A DNA stretch of 64,000 nt from Catenulispora sp. MAP5-51 (GTDB lineage: Bacteria; Actinomycetota; Actinomycetes; Streptomycetales; Catenulisporaceae). The translations under genes and the position numbers were made by a program. Under the pieces are notes generated by a model. That model saw nothing but the letters and a program-made list of their open reading frames with translations. It was not told the DNA's origin and did not search any database. The first letter of the stretch is position 1. The number at the start of each line of letters is the position of its first letter. Below are positions 7,715 to 16,587 of the stretch, one piece after another. The stretch lies in NCBI RefSeq assembly GCF_041261205.1, contig NZ_JBGCCH010000028.1, positions 1 to 64,000 on the forward strand. The letters run 5' to 3'.

Positions 7715-9030
7715 CGGGAAGTCGTCCATGCCGATTCGGGCGCCGATTCGTGCGGCGCGATATGGGTGTCGATGCCCCGGAACAGCGATATGGCGATGCC
7801 GAGGGGGTTCTCGCACTTGTCCGCGAAGTGCCGGGCGAGGTCGCGGGTGACGTCGCCGACGCGTACCCCGCGTTCGAAGAACGCCTCGAAGAAGCGCGTC
7901 GCGTATTCGAGGGCGAACACGGGTGGCAGGTCGATCTGCGGCCCGATCAGACAGTTGATCCCGGAATCAAGAAGCGTCGCCCCGATCGACCCGTAGAACT
8001 GGGTGGCCAGTTGACCGCCCTGGCAGGCGTTGGCGAACACGATCGGGCCGGGCTTGAACTTCCGGCCCCCCAGCCAGACCAGTACGTCGGCGGTGCGTAT
8101 CGGATCGTCATCGCTCAGGACGAGTTGGGCCGGCGTCAAAGCGGAGTCCGCGTCCTGCGTCGTTCCGCTCACCTTCATGTGGCACCCGAAGTACATGATC
8201 TGTTCGGTCTGGCATCCGGGGCCGAGCGAGGCGGCCATCTTGGGCCGGGTTTCGCGGATCTCGACATCGGAGTGCCGTTGGAAGAACTCGATCATCGGTG
8301 CGACGCACGGGTAGTTCTTGTAGGGCGGTAGCCTCGCGAATTCGGTGTCCAGTCGCGGGTCGACGTTCATGCCCGTCCTGAGTCGGCCCTCCGCCGGATG
8401 GATCCGGCTGTCATGACCGTTGGCCCGGCCCAGGCACTGCTCCACCCAGTGGCTGTAGCCCCAGAAGCCGGACGTGACCCACTGGGCGTCGGGTGCCTCC
8501 AGGCTCGGCGAATCCGCTTGGGGCGTGTAGAGCATCGACCACGGCACGTGGAGATGCTCGGAGTGAATCGTGATGATCTGCGCGTCGCGGTTCAAAGCTT
8601 CGCCCAGCTGCTGTCCGATCTCCTGGAGCCCCTCATCTCCGAGTTCGAACAGCATCTTGTAAAGAGTCGACCCTTCGCGGGCGAGGCGTTGGCCGACATC
8701 GCTCCAGCGGGTCGGATGGGTGGCGCTTCCACTCAGATCCCATTGCTGGGCATAGGGGAACTCCAGGCCCGGCGTCGCTTCGTACCGTTCGATGACCTGG
8801 TCCTGCCAGGCGTCCCGCAGGGTTTGTATGGCCCCCGTGATCTCCTTCGGCTTGGCGGTGAGCCAGCCTTGGAAGCCGCCTCCGCCGTCGTCGGGGAACG
8901 CGGTTCCGAACGCCCGCAGGCTGATTCTCTTGCCGTACTCCTCGAAGAGCAGGTTGATCGTCCGATTCCGGACCTGCGGATACCGCGGGGGCGGCTCGGC
9001 GTCGAAGACGGCGCGGACAGGGCTGATCAT
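7711..9030 (-). CDS. CHAT-domain cysteine protease
   Basis: Encodes 439 residues. The C-terminal half is a CHAT (caspase HetF-associated TPR) peptidase with the catalytic dyad visible: His284 in YFGCHM and Cys336 in FANACQGG, the spacing and context typical of the family. The first 270 residues contain mixed alpha/beta segments (for example EHLHVPWSMLY) that probably form the inactive p20-like part and a sensing region. It starts at 9030 by an ATGA overlap with the NACHT gene and ends in another ATGA overlap with the hydrolase gene. CHAT proteases are activated by partner proteins in several bacterial conflict systems. Its target is unknown. Confidence 0.85.
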   Translation of the reverse strand: MISPVRAVFDAEPPPRYPQVRNRTINLLFEEYGKRISLRAFGTAFPDDGGGGFQGWLTAKPKEITGAIQTLRDAWQDQVIERYEATPGLEFPYAQQWDLSGSATHPTRWSDVGQRLAREGSTLYKMLFELGDEGLQEIGQQLGEALNRDAQIITIHSEHLHVPWSMLYTPQADSPSLEAPDAQWVTSGFWGYSHWVEQCLGRANGHDSRIHPAEGRLRTGMNVDPRLDTEFARLPPYKNYPCVAPMIEFFQRHSDVEIRETRPKMAASLGPGCQTEQIMYFGCHMKVSGTTQDADSALTPAQLVLSDDDPIRTADVLVWLGGRKFKPGPIVFANACQGGQLATQFYGSIGATLLDSGINCLIGPQIDLPPVFALEYATRFFEAFFERGVRVGDVTRDLARHFADKCENPLGIAISLFRGIDTHIAPHESAPESAWTTSR

Positions 9031-11132
9031 CGGTTCAGCGTCACCTCTTCGTCGATGGCGACGTCCAGTTCTGTCGCGCATTCCTTGAGCGGGATGCCGA
9101 CTGACTCGTCAAGCACCACGATCCTGATTTCCACCTGGCCCGCGCGTTCCGGGCGGATGTCGAAGTCGGTCGAGACGGGGGCGCCGTCCCTGTCCAACCG
9201 CAGCCTGCGGGTCGCCGGCCGGACCTCGAATTCCTCGGCGGACAGCATGAGCCGCACCTCGAGCGTGGCGGCGGCCTCCGCGTCGCCCGGCGCCGGTGCC
9301 CAGCGGGCGGTGACCGCGATCGTCTCCACTTCGCCGACCACCGGGGATTCGGTGGTGGTGAGCCGATCCACCTCGATGGTGATCCCGGGTGCCGGCGCCG
9401 GATCGGAATCGGAGCCGGAATCGGAATCGGAACCGCTGGAGGCCGGGACCGTGACGGCCGGCGGCGGCAGCTCCGCCACCGGCCGGGTAAGACGGTCCAG
9501 CTTGCTGCGAAGCCCTGGTTCGAGGTATGCCGTGGCCTGGGCGCACCGGATGGCCAGGGTCGTGGCGTGGACGCTGCCCGAGGCCAGGCACGCCGCGACG
9601 ATCGCGTTCACGTTGGCGCGCTGCGCGTACAACCAGGTGGTCTCGCCCCACCACCGGTCGTCGATCGACTCGCTGATCACCTCGGACTGTCCGCTGCGCT
9701 CGATATGGACCGATGCCAGGTAATCCTGGAAGGCCCGGTGGACGAACCCCAGTTCCCCGGTACGAGAAGACGCGATCAGGATGCCGCCGGACACCGCGAC
9801 TCTCAAGACGTCTTCGGGGCTCGGCGCGGCGGGAGCGGCCAAGCTCTCCAGTGCCTGAAGGATCTCGGTGAGTCCGAGGAGGCTCTTGCGTCTGATCTGC
9901 ATCGCGTAGGCCAGGTCGCGGAGCGGCGTCTCGATGTGCTCGCCGGTCCACGGCTGGTGCACCCCCTTCTCCTCCTGCCGCCGCCACAGCAGGGCCTTGC
10001 AGAGCTCGTCGTAGACCTCGGCCCGGCCTTCGGGAAGCGGCGAGGCGTAACGGTGGACGTTGGCGATGCAGGCCAGCGCCAGCGGACTTTGCGCCAGGCC
10101 GGCCAATCCGGGCTCGACGCGCACGCAGGACCACAGCTCGGCGGCGGCGGTGAAGGCATGGCCGTGAGGACGGATGGTGAAGGGCTCGTACCGGTCGAGC
10201 GCGCGGTACCACCTGTAAAGGAAGTCACGGGCGTGAGCCTGCTCGAACGGTTCGGGGCGGAGCAGGGTGCCCCGCGCGGCCAGCGACCGGTGGAAATCGC
10301 GGTCCGGTCTGGAGGTGATGATGAAGTCGCAGAGGGGATGCCGGTCGATCTGGTGCTCGATCCACCGGGCCACGGCGTGCCGGGCGTCGGGATCGATCAC
10401 CTCGTCGAGCCCGTCGAGCATGACGACGCACTGGTCCCGTTCGAGTGCTCCGCCGAGGAATTCGAACGCTGACGAATCGTCGAATTGAGAGCTCAGTATC
10501 TCGACAAGACCACTTTCCGGCATGGCCTTGATAAGACCGGCGTGATCGCGGAGATTGAGCAGTATCGGAAGTCTGGTTTTCTCCTCGCTCTCGTCGGCCT
10601 CGGAGAGAAGCCGGCCGGCAGTGTGCCGCACAAGTGTGGTCTTACCGCTGCCGGGAGCACCGGTGATGGCAAGAACCACGCGATCGCTACAGTCAAGGTG
10701 GGCACGCAGAGTCTGGAATTCCAGCGGCATGACCGGCGAGAGCTCATCGCGCTCCGGGTCGAAGGCCATCGCCCGCAAAGGCACGTCGACGAAGACGTCT
10801 TCGACTCGGGGCGCCTCCGCGCGCGTCGCCAGGCCTTGGAGGTCGACCCGCAGCTCACGGCGCATGAGCGCGGACCACTGCGCGTACCCGGATTCGTCGA
10901 CCGCGGGACCGCGGCGTCCGATGCCCAGCCCCCTGCGCTGCAAGAGGAAGGCGAAGGGGATGGTGGTGAAGAACGCGGCCGCCCCGGCCGAGACCAGGGT
11001 CAGCGAAGCCACGCCGAGGTCGGTGAACCCGGCGGTGAAGGCGACCACGACGGTACCCAGAGCCGTCCCGATGCCGACCGGCTTCAGCCTCTCCTCGGCG
11101 ACGGCAGCCCGGCGGCGATGAACGCGAGCCAT
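9027..11132 (-). CDS. Membrane-anchored NACHT NTPase
   Basis: Encodes 701 residues. Two membrane helices (about 21-44 and 45-66) near the N-terminus anchor the protein. The NACHT/STAND NTPase core has Walker A GAPGSGKT (158-165), Walker B VVMLDGLDEV (236-245) and the sensor ITSRP (272-276), followed by the helical winged region. A Ser/Asp/Gly-rich linker (about 570-585) leads to a C-terminal beta-sandwich-like domain of about 115 residues. It begins the operon: GAGGGGG lies just before the ATG at 11132 and both following genes overlap by ATGA. STAND NTPases act as signal-triggered switches; here the likely output is the CHAT protease. Confidence 0.88.
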   Translation of the reverse strand: MARVHRRRAAVAEERLKPVGIGTALGTVVVAFTAGFTDLGVASLTLVSAGAAAFFTTIPFAFLLQRRGLGIGRRGPAVDESGYAQWSALMRRELRVDLQGLATRAEAPRVEDVFVDVPLRAMAFDPERDELSPVMPLEFQTLRAHLDCSDRVVLAITGAPGSGKTTLVRHTAGRLLSEADESEEKTRLPILLNLRDHAGLIKAMPESGLVEILSSQFDDSSAFEFLGGALERDQCVVMLDGLDEVIDPDARHAVARWIEHQIDRHPLCDFIITSRPDRDFHRSLAARGTLLRPEPFEQAHARDFLYRWYRALDRYEPFTIRPHGHAFTAAAELWSCVRVEPGLAGLAQSPLALACIANVHRYASPLPEGRAEVYDELCKALLWRRQEEKGVHQPWTGEHIETPLRDLAYAMQIRRKSLLGLTEILQALESLAAPAAPSPEDVLRVAVSGGILIASSRTGELGFVHRAFQDYLASVHIERSGQSEVISESIDDRWWGETTWLYAQRANVNAIVAACLASGSVHATTLAIRCAQATAYLEPGLRSKLDRLTRPVAELPPPAVTVPASSGSDSDSGSDSDPAPAPGITIEVDRLTTTESPVVGEVETIAVTARWAPAPGDAEAAATLEVRLMLSAEEFEVRPATRRLRLDRDGAPVSTDFDIRPERAGQVEIRIVVLDESVGIPLKECATELDVAIDEEVTLNR

Positions 11133-11179
11133 GGTCCCCCTCTTCGGCCGGCCTACCTGATCTACTCAGTGCTCTGCGG

Positions 11180-11193
11180 CCGGATACATCCGG
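11180..11193. repeat. Short palindrome upstream of the NACHT operon
   Basis: CCGGATACATCCGG is a 6-bp inverted repeat with a two-base centre, 48 bp upstream of the NACHT start. It could be an operator. No partner copy was found. Confidence 0.35.
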
Positions 11194-11326
11194 ACGACAT
11201 TTTCAGAGTACTGCGATGAGGCCGCGACGGAGCCAGATCGGGGTTACCCCTGATTCGACACTCGGCATCATGAGGCATCACGGAGATTGAATGGCATCAT
11301 CGGGATTTGTCGAGACCGAAACGCCT

Positions 11327-11980
11327 TTACTCCGACGCCATCCGCCGGGCGAAGCGCTCCCTCACACTGGCTTCGAAAACAGGGTTCTGCGGCCTGGCCG
11401 GGTCGTTGAGCAGCGCCTCGACGTACGCCGGGTCGGCCACGTCGATGGCGAGGATGAGTTCGCGGTCCAGGTCGGAGCCGAGGGCTTGCTCGATGGCGAA
11501 GGTCGGCGTCTTGAGCTCGGCCATCGCGTTGTCCGGGTCCAGGAGCCAGTGCATGCGGGGGAAGGCTTCCTCGGTGAGGCGCTCGGCGAGGGCGGTGCCG
11601 GCTGGTTCGAGGCCGGCGGGCAGGCCCAGGGCCCAGCGGCGTTTGAAGGTGTAGGGGGGTCGTTCGTCCGGGCGGAAGGACCACTCGTCCGGCGGCATGA
11701 GGTGGGTGTCGAGGAAGATGCTTTCCTTGCCCGGTTCCGTCGGGCCTCCGCCGCCCTGGTACAGCCGGCGGCAGAAGTCCCAGTAGGCCAGAGGGAGCAG
11801 GGCGTAGCCGACCTCGAAGCAGAGCCAACTGGGGTCGGTGGCGTGAGTGTCGAAGTACAGGAGCGTGTGCGAGTACCGGCCCTCCAGGCGGAAGTAGCGT
11901 CCCTTGCGGGACAGGCCTGCCTGCTTCGCCGCGGGGGCTACGTACTTCCTGATGATGACATCGATTGGTCCGGCCACCAT
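11327..11980 (-). CDS. DUF4304-like protein
   Basis: Encodes 217 residues with no signal peptide or membrane segment. The pattern of an N-terminal helix, then KGRYFRLEGRYSHTLLYF and a conserved aromatic core (WLCFEVGYALLP) resembles the DUF4304 family, whose function is unknown. The ATG at 11980 is preceded by a weak GGAACGGAAC site. An in-frame TTG one codon earlier is possible. It lies on the same strand as the NACHT operon, 195 bp upstream, and 104 bp downstream of the S53 peptidase gene with a terminator between. A link to either neighbour is not established. Confidence 0.6.
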   Translation of the reverse strand: MVAGPIDVIIRKYVAPAAKQAGLSRKGRYFRLEGRYSHTLLYFDTHATDPSWLCFEVGYALLPLAYWDFCRRLYQGGGGPTEPGKESIFLDTHLMPPDEWSFRPDERPPYTFKRRWALGLPAGLEPAGTALAERLTEEAFPRMHWLLDPDNAMAELKTPTFAIEQALGSDLDRELILAIDVADPAYVEALLNDPARPQNPVFEASVRERFARRMASE

Positions 11981-11999
11981 CAAGTTCCGTTCCGGGGGC

Positions 12000-12030
12000 G
12001 CCTGGCGCCGACACTGTGTCGGCGCCAGGC
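12000..12030 (-). terminator. Perfect 15-bp hairpin terminator of the S53 peptidase gene
   Basis: GCCTGGCGCCGACAC (12000-12014) and its exact reverse complement (12016-12030) enclose a single base. The hairpin lies 54 bp after the peptidase stop codon. Confidence 0.75.
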
Positions 12031-12083
12031 ATCGTATTGGCCGATGCCCACACCCTTGCGGGTCGCGCGTCGGGGACCGTCCG

Positions 12084-15000
12084 CTATGTGGTCGCCAGCG
12101 TGAAGTCGAGCTCGGAGACGCCGCCTGTGCGGATGGTCACCTCCTTCGTTTGCGAGGCGTATCCGGTGCTGGAGGCGACCACCTTCAGTGGCTCGTTCCG
12201 GCCGGGCAGCCACAGCGAGTACGCGCCGTGGGCGTCGGTGGTGACCGTGTACGTCGGGCACGTGCACGTGCCAGACGTCGCGTCGCGTACCGGGCACAGC
12301 TGCACCGTCGCGCCGGGAATCGGCTTGGCGGGGCTGCCTGCCGTGCCCGCCGTGCCCGTCGTGGCGGCCGAGGTCACCGTGCCCTTGACCTCGCCCCAGG
12401 ACCACGGTGCGGCCACGTGCAGGTTCACCGGCAGCGCATTGGTGACGTCGGGCGTGTCGGTGGTGAACGTCAGCGCTCCGGCGTACCTGCCCGGCGCCGT
12501 GAGCTGCGAGGCGTCGACCGTCACCCGGACGCGGACGCTCTGGCCCGGTGCCAGCTCCAGGGAGCCGCGGTTCTGCTGGGTGGTGAGCCAGGGGACCGTG
12601 TCGCCGCCGCACTGGTCGAAGCCGGGCAGGACCTGTGCCACGGTGTTGCCCGAGGGGAAGGCCAGGCCGTTCGCGATCGAGCCGCCGACCTGGTACATCC
12701 CGCAGTTCGCGCCGCCGCTGCGGAACGTCGGGTAGACCGCGTTCGGCAGCGCGCTCCACACGTTGTTGACCGGGTCGTACTGTTCGGCCTGGTTGGTGCC
12801 GTCGGCGTCGGTGATGCCGCCGACGATCTGCAACTGGCCGTTGGCGCCGCTGGAGGACATGCCCCAGTCGGGATAGGGGATGTCAGCAGCCTGCGTCCAG
12901 GTGTCGGTCTTCGGGTGGAAGAGGTACGTCGAGGCCAGGCCCACGGTGTGGCCGCCGGAGTCGTGCGTGTCGCCGCCCGCGCAGATCACCTCCGCTGCGA
13001 TGCCGGCGCAGGCGCCCCACTGCACGGACACCGGGTAGTCGGCCAGCTTCGTCCAGCTGTTGGCGTTCGGCGAGTAGCGGTAGACCGCCGAGGAGAGGCT
13101 TTCGCAGTTGTCGGTGGCGCAGCCGCCGATCACGTACAGGCTGCCGTCGAGCACCGCGACGGTGGCTGAAGCAGTGCCCTGCGGCAGGTCCGCGACCTGC
13201 GTCCAGGAGTCGCCGGCCGGATGGTAGGCATAGACGGTGGACTGGATCTTGCTGGTGCCGTTCCAGCCGCCGACCACGTACATCGTGCCGTTCAGGAACG
13301 CCGCCGCGGGCGACTCCAGCGCCTGGGGCAGCGGCGCGATGGCGGTCCAGGACGCGGCGACCGGGTCGTACACGAAGCCGTCGGTGCGGGCCACGCCGCC
13401 GATGATCTGGCTCACCCCGCCGACGGAGTAGGCCCGGCCCTGGTAGTACCCGACCGCGTTGTCCATGATCGGCTCGGGGTAGTCGGCGACGGCCTGCCAG
13501 CCTCCGGCATCCGGCACCGGGGCGATCGCCGGAGTCGGAGTCGACGGTTTTGAATCAGTGCCCTCAGATTGTGAATCAGTGCCCACAGCGCGGACTGCCG
13601 GACCGGTCGGGTAGTCGCCCGGCACCCTCTTCAGCGGCACCGGACCCGTGGAGTCCTGAGCCGAGGCGCCGGCGTTCGAAACCGGTGCGGTCGAGCCGGC
13701 GCTCTGCTCGCCGAGAGTGACGTGCAGCGGGGCCCGTCCGGTGTTGGTCAGGGTGATGTCCCGCTGCGTCTTCTTGCCGAGTTCCTCGCCGACCGAGAGC
13801 GACGACGGACCCACCGAGAGCCGCCCGGCCTGCAAGGTGACATCGTGCTCGACGACCGAGTCCGCGACGGTCGCAGCCGACGTGGTCAGCGTGGCGTACC
13901 GGTTGGCCGCAGTGGTGTAGGTGTGCCGCCCGGCCCCCTGGCTGAACAGCCAGTAGAAGCCGTCGGCGGTCGCGGTGTCGTCCGGAGTCGGGTGACTGGT
14001 CGCGGTGGTGGCCGCGCTCGCCGTGTCCGTGGTCACCGCGCCGTTGAGAGGCTGGCGCGTGTTTCCGTCGGTGACGTGGCCCTCGACGATGCCGCCGGGC
14101 ACGGTACGGCAGGTGCCGACGTAGACGTTGTCGATCTCCCACAGCGAAGAGCCCGCACCGCTGTAGTGGAACCGCACCTGGACGCCCGCGTGACCGGCCA
14201 GACCGGTCAGCGGTACGTCGACCGGGCCCTGGACGACGTTGCCGTTCGCGTTCCAGATCTGGTGCCAGGTCTTGCCGCCGTCGCCGCTCCCGTCGATCTC
14301 GGCCACGGTGCCCGCGGCCGGCAGGTATGCGGTGAGGAACTTCAAGTCCGCGTTGGGCTGCCCGGACAGGTCCATGACCGGCGAGACGAAGTCGGTGTCC
14401 TCGGCCGCGCCGTTGTGGTCGTAGGGGTCTGCGACGCCGAAGTTGCCCGAGCCCGTGGTGAGGTTCCACATGGTGTTCGGGTCGTCGAACTCCCACGTGC
14501 CGGCCGCGCCGCTGTTGTCGGTGACGGTCCAGCCGCCCTTGCCGGTGGTCCCGCTCCAGCCTTCGAAATCCGCCTGGGCCGGGTACCCGTAGCCGGGGGC
14601 CGTGCAGAGGTTCTGATCGGCTCCCACCGCGAGGTCCTGGGTCACGGCGGCGGTGCCGACCGTGACGGACTCGACGGCCGTGCCATAGCCGGGATAGATC
14701 GGCGTCACGTGCAGGGTGTACGTCGCGTCCTCGGGCAGGCTCACCGAGTACGCGCCTGTCTTCGGGTTCGAATAGATCGCGCCGTACGGATAGCCGTCGA
14801 TGGTGATCTTCGAGTACAGGCCCCACTTGTGGCCGGTCGAGTCGAGCACCTTGCCCGAGACGGTCTTGGCCGGGATGACGGACAGGGTGAGGTTGATCGT
14901 CGTGGTCTGATTCGCGGTGATCTGCACAGCGGCCTGCGTCACGGGCTTGAAGCCGTACGCCGATGCGGTCGCGGTATAGGTGCCGGGCGCCACTTCGACC

Positions 15001-16487
15001 GTGTACTTGCCTTGCGCGTCAGTCGTCGCATGGAAGGTCAGGCCTTGCGATGCGTCGGTGAACACGACACCGGCGTTCGCCACTGCGCTGCCGGCCGAGG
15101 AGGTGAGCGTGCCGGTCGCGGTGCCGAAGCTGCCCAGGGTCAGCGCGGTGATGCCGTTCGGCGTGCCCAAGCCGGTCGGGCCGTCCCAGCCGGGACCGGC
15201 GGTGCACAGGACGTTGCCGCAGGTGCCGTCAGAGCCCTGGGTCACGTCGTAGAGGTGGTTGCCGCCGAAGGCGTACGGATAGGTCACCGGGTACGTCCCG
15301 GCGGCCGGAGCGCCGGCCAGGGCATACATCGCGGTGATCAGCGGTGCGGACAGGCTGGTGCCGCCGACCTGCACCCACCCCGGCTGGCCGAGCGTGTCGT
15401 AGACCGCCAGGCCGGTCTTCGGGTCGGCGTCCGCGGAGAGGTCCGCGGTGGCCCGCTTGGCGCAGGCCGTGGCCAGGCCGGTCTGGTACACCGGCTGCGG
15501 CTCGTACGCCGAGCAGCCGGACCCGCCGGAGGCCCAGGCGGTCTCGGTCCAGCCACGCGCCGTCGACGGATCGGCGGTCAGGGTGGTGCCGCCCACCCCG
15601 ACCACGTCCGGGTCGGACGCCGGCCAGTTGACCACGTTCCCGGTGTCGCCGGAACTGGCCACGATCGCCACACCGGGGTGGTCGTAGTCGGTGTCGGCCT
15701 GTTCGCCGGCGAACTCGTTGGGGATGCCGTAGGAGTTCGAGACGTACTTCGCGCCCAGGCTCACCGCGGTCTTCTCGGCGGCGCCCAAGTCGTCAGTGGA
15801 GTTGCTGGTCGCCTCGACAAGCAGGATGTGGCACTGCGGGCACGCCGAGGACACCGCGTCCACATCGAGCGAGGTCTCCTCGGCCCAGCCCTTGTCGTCG
15901 GCCGGGTAGTCGGCGCCGCCGGTCTGGTCGGTCTTGCGGAAACACCCGTTGGCGGAGGTGCAGGCGGGCAGACCGTAGTGCTGGCGGTAGACGGCCAGAT
16001 CGGACTCCACGGTGGAGGCGCCGAAGGCGTCGACGATCGCCACGGTCTGGCCCTGGCCGCCGTCCGGCAGGTTGTACGCGGCCTTGATCTGGGCCGGACC
16101 GAGCGCGGTGGCCGGCGGTCCGTCGGTACCGGCGATCAGGCTGCGGGTCTGGGTCGTGGCTTCGAGGGCGAAGCAGGTCGCGCGGCCGGGGGTCGGGTCG
16201 GGCACGTTGCACGACGCCGGGCTGTAGTCCGGCTGGCCCGCGGCGAGCTTGGCCAGGCGGGGGTCGCTCTGGGCCTCGGCCGTGGGCGGTTTGGGCGTTA
16301 TTGGCGTTATGGGCGCCGTGGTCGTCACAGGACTCTGCGATGTGGCGGCGATCGTCGTGCTCGATGAGGTAGCGATGCCGAGTGAGTTCGTAGCCGCCGA
16401 CGCCGGGCCGGCGCAGCAGAGGCTGAAGCCGAGCAAGCCGGCTGTCAGTCCGAGAAAGGGCGCGCGCCGGCGCCCGGAAAAGTGCAT
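12084..16487 (-). CDS. Secreted S53 (sedolisin-type) peptidase with Kelch repeats
   Basis: Encodes 1467 residues. After a signal peptide (about 1-32) comes an S53 serine-carboxyl peptidase domain at about 110-450: Glu203/Glu204 and Asp208 in the WAEETSLDVD segment, Asp281 in ASSGDTG and Ser378 in GGTSLSAP. Two carboxypeptidase-regulatory-like modules, a jelly-roll module (about 625-780), another regulatory-like module, a Kelch/galactose-oxidase-like propeller (about 1000-1290) and a final regulatory-like module follow. S53 enzymes usually carry a propeptide of about 180 residues; here only about 75 residues separate the signal peptide from the catalytic domain. Secreted protein digestion is the probable role. 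The ATG at 16487 is chosen (AAAGG upstream, signal peptide directly after); an ATG at 16553 is the alternative. Confidence 0.85.
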   Translation of the reverse strand: MHFSGRRRAPFLGLTAGLLGFSLCCAGPASAATNSLGIATSSSTTIAATSQSPVTTTAPITPITPKPPTAEAQSDPRLAKLAAGQPDYSPASCNVPDPTPGRATCFALEATTQTRSLIAGTDGPPATALGPAQIKAAYNLPDGGQGQTVAIVDAFGASTVESDLAVYRQHYGLPACTSANGCFRKTDQTGGADYPADDKGWAEETSLDVDAVSSACPQCHILLVEATSNSTDDLGAAEKTAVSLGAKYVSNSYGIPNEFAGEQADTDYDHPGVAIVASSGDTGNVVNWPASDPDVVGVGGTTLTADPSTARGWTETAWASGGSGCSAYEPQPVYQTGLATACAKRATADLSADADPKTGLAVYDTLGQPGWVQVGGTSLSAPLITAMYALAGAPAAGTYPVTYPYAFGGNHLYDVTQGSDGTCGNVLCTAGPGWDGPTGLGTPNGITALTLGSFGTATGTLTSSAGSAVANAGVVFTDASQGLTFHATTDAQGKYTVEVAPGTYTATASAYGFKPVTQAAVQITANQTTTINLTLSVIPAKTVSGKVLDSTGHKWGLYSKITIDGYPYGAIYSNPKTGAYSVSLPEDATYTLHVTPIYPGYGTAVESVTVGTAAVTQDLAVGADQNLCTAPGYGYPAQADFEGWSGTTGKGGWTVTDNSGAAGTWEFDDPNTMWNLTTGSGNFGVADPYDHNGAAEDTDFVSPVMDLSGQPNADLKFLTAYLPAAGTVAEIDGSGDGGKTWHQIWNANGNVVQGPVDVPLTGLAGHAGVQVRFHYSGAGSSLWEIDNVYVGTCRTVPGGIVEGHVTDGNTRQPLNGAVTTDTASAATTATSHPTPDDTATADGFYWLFSQGAGRHTYTTAANRYATLTTSAATVADSVVEHDVTLQAGRLSVGPSSLSVGEELGKKTQRDITLTNTGRAPLHVTLGEQSAGSTAPVSNAGASAQDSTGPVPLKRVPGDYPTGPAVRAVGTDSQSEGTDSKPSTPTPAIAPVPDAGGWQAVADYPEPIMDNAVGYYQGRAYSVGGVSQIIGGVARTDGFVYDPVAASWTAIAPLPQALESPAAAFLNGTMYVVGGWNGTSKIQSTVYAYHPAGDSWTQVADLPQGTASATVAVLDGSLYVIGGCATDNCESLSSAVYRYSPNANSWTKLADYPVSVQWGACAGIAAEVICAGGDTHDSGGHTVGLASTYLFHPKTDTWTQAADIPYPDWGMSSSGANGQLQIVGGITDADGTNQAEQYDPVNNVWSALPNAVYPTFRSGGANCGMYQVGGSIANGLAFPSGNTVAQVLPGFDQCGGDTVPWLTTQQNRGSLELAPGQSVRVRVTVDASQLTAPGRYAGALTFTTDTPDVTNALPVNLHVAAPWSWGEVKGTVTSAATTGTAGTAGSPAKPIPGATVQLCPVRDATSGTCTCPTYTVTTDAHGAYSLWLPGRNEPLKVVASSTGYASQTKEVTIRTGGVSELDFTLATT

Positions 16488-16587
16488 CGGGCAGTTGCCT
16501 TTCGAGGGGAGTTCAGGCGTCCCTGGCGAGTATGCGGGGTGAACGCGTGACACTCGATTGGGCAGATGCCCTAAAGAAAAGAACGCT

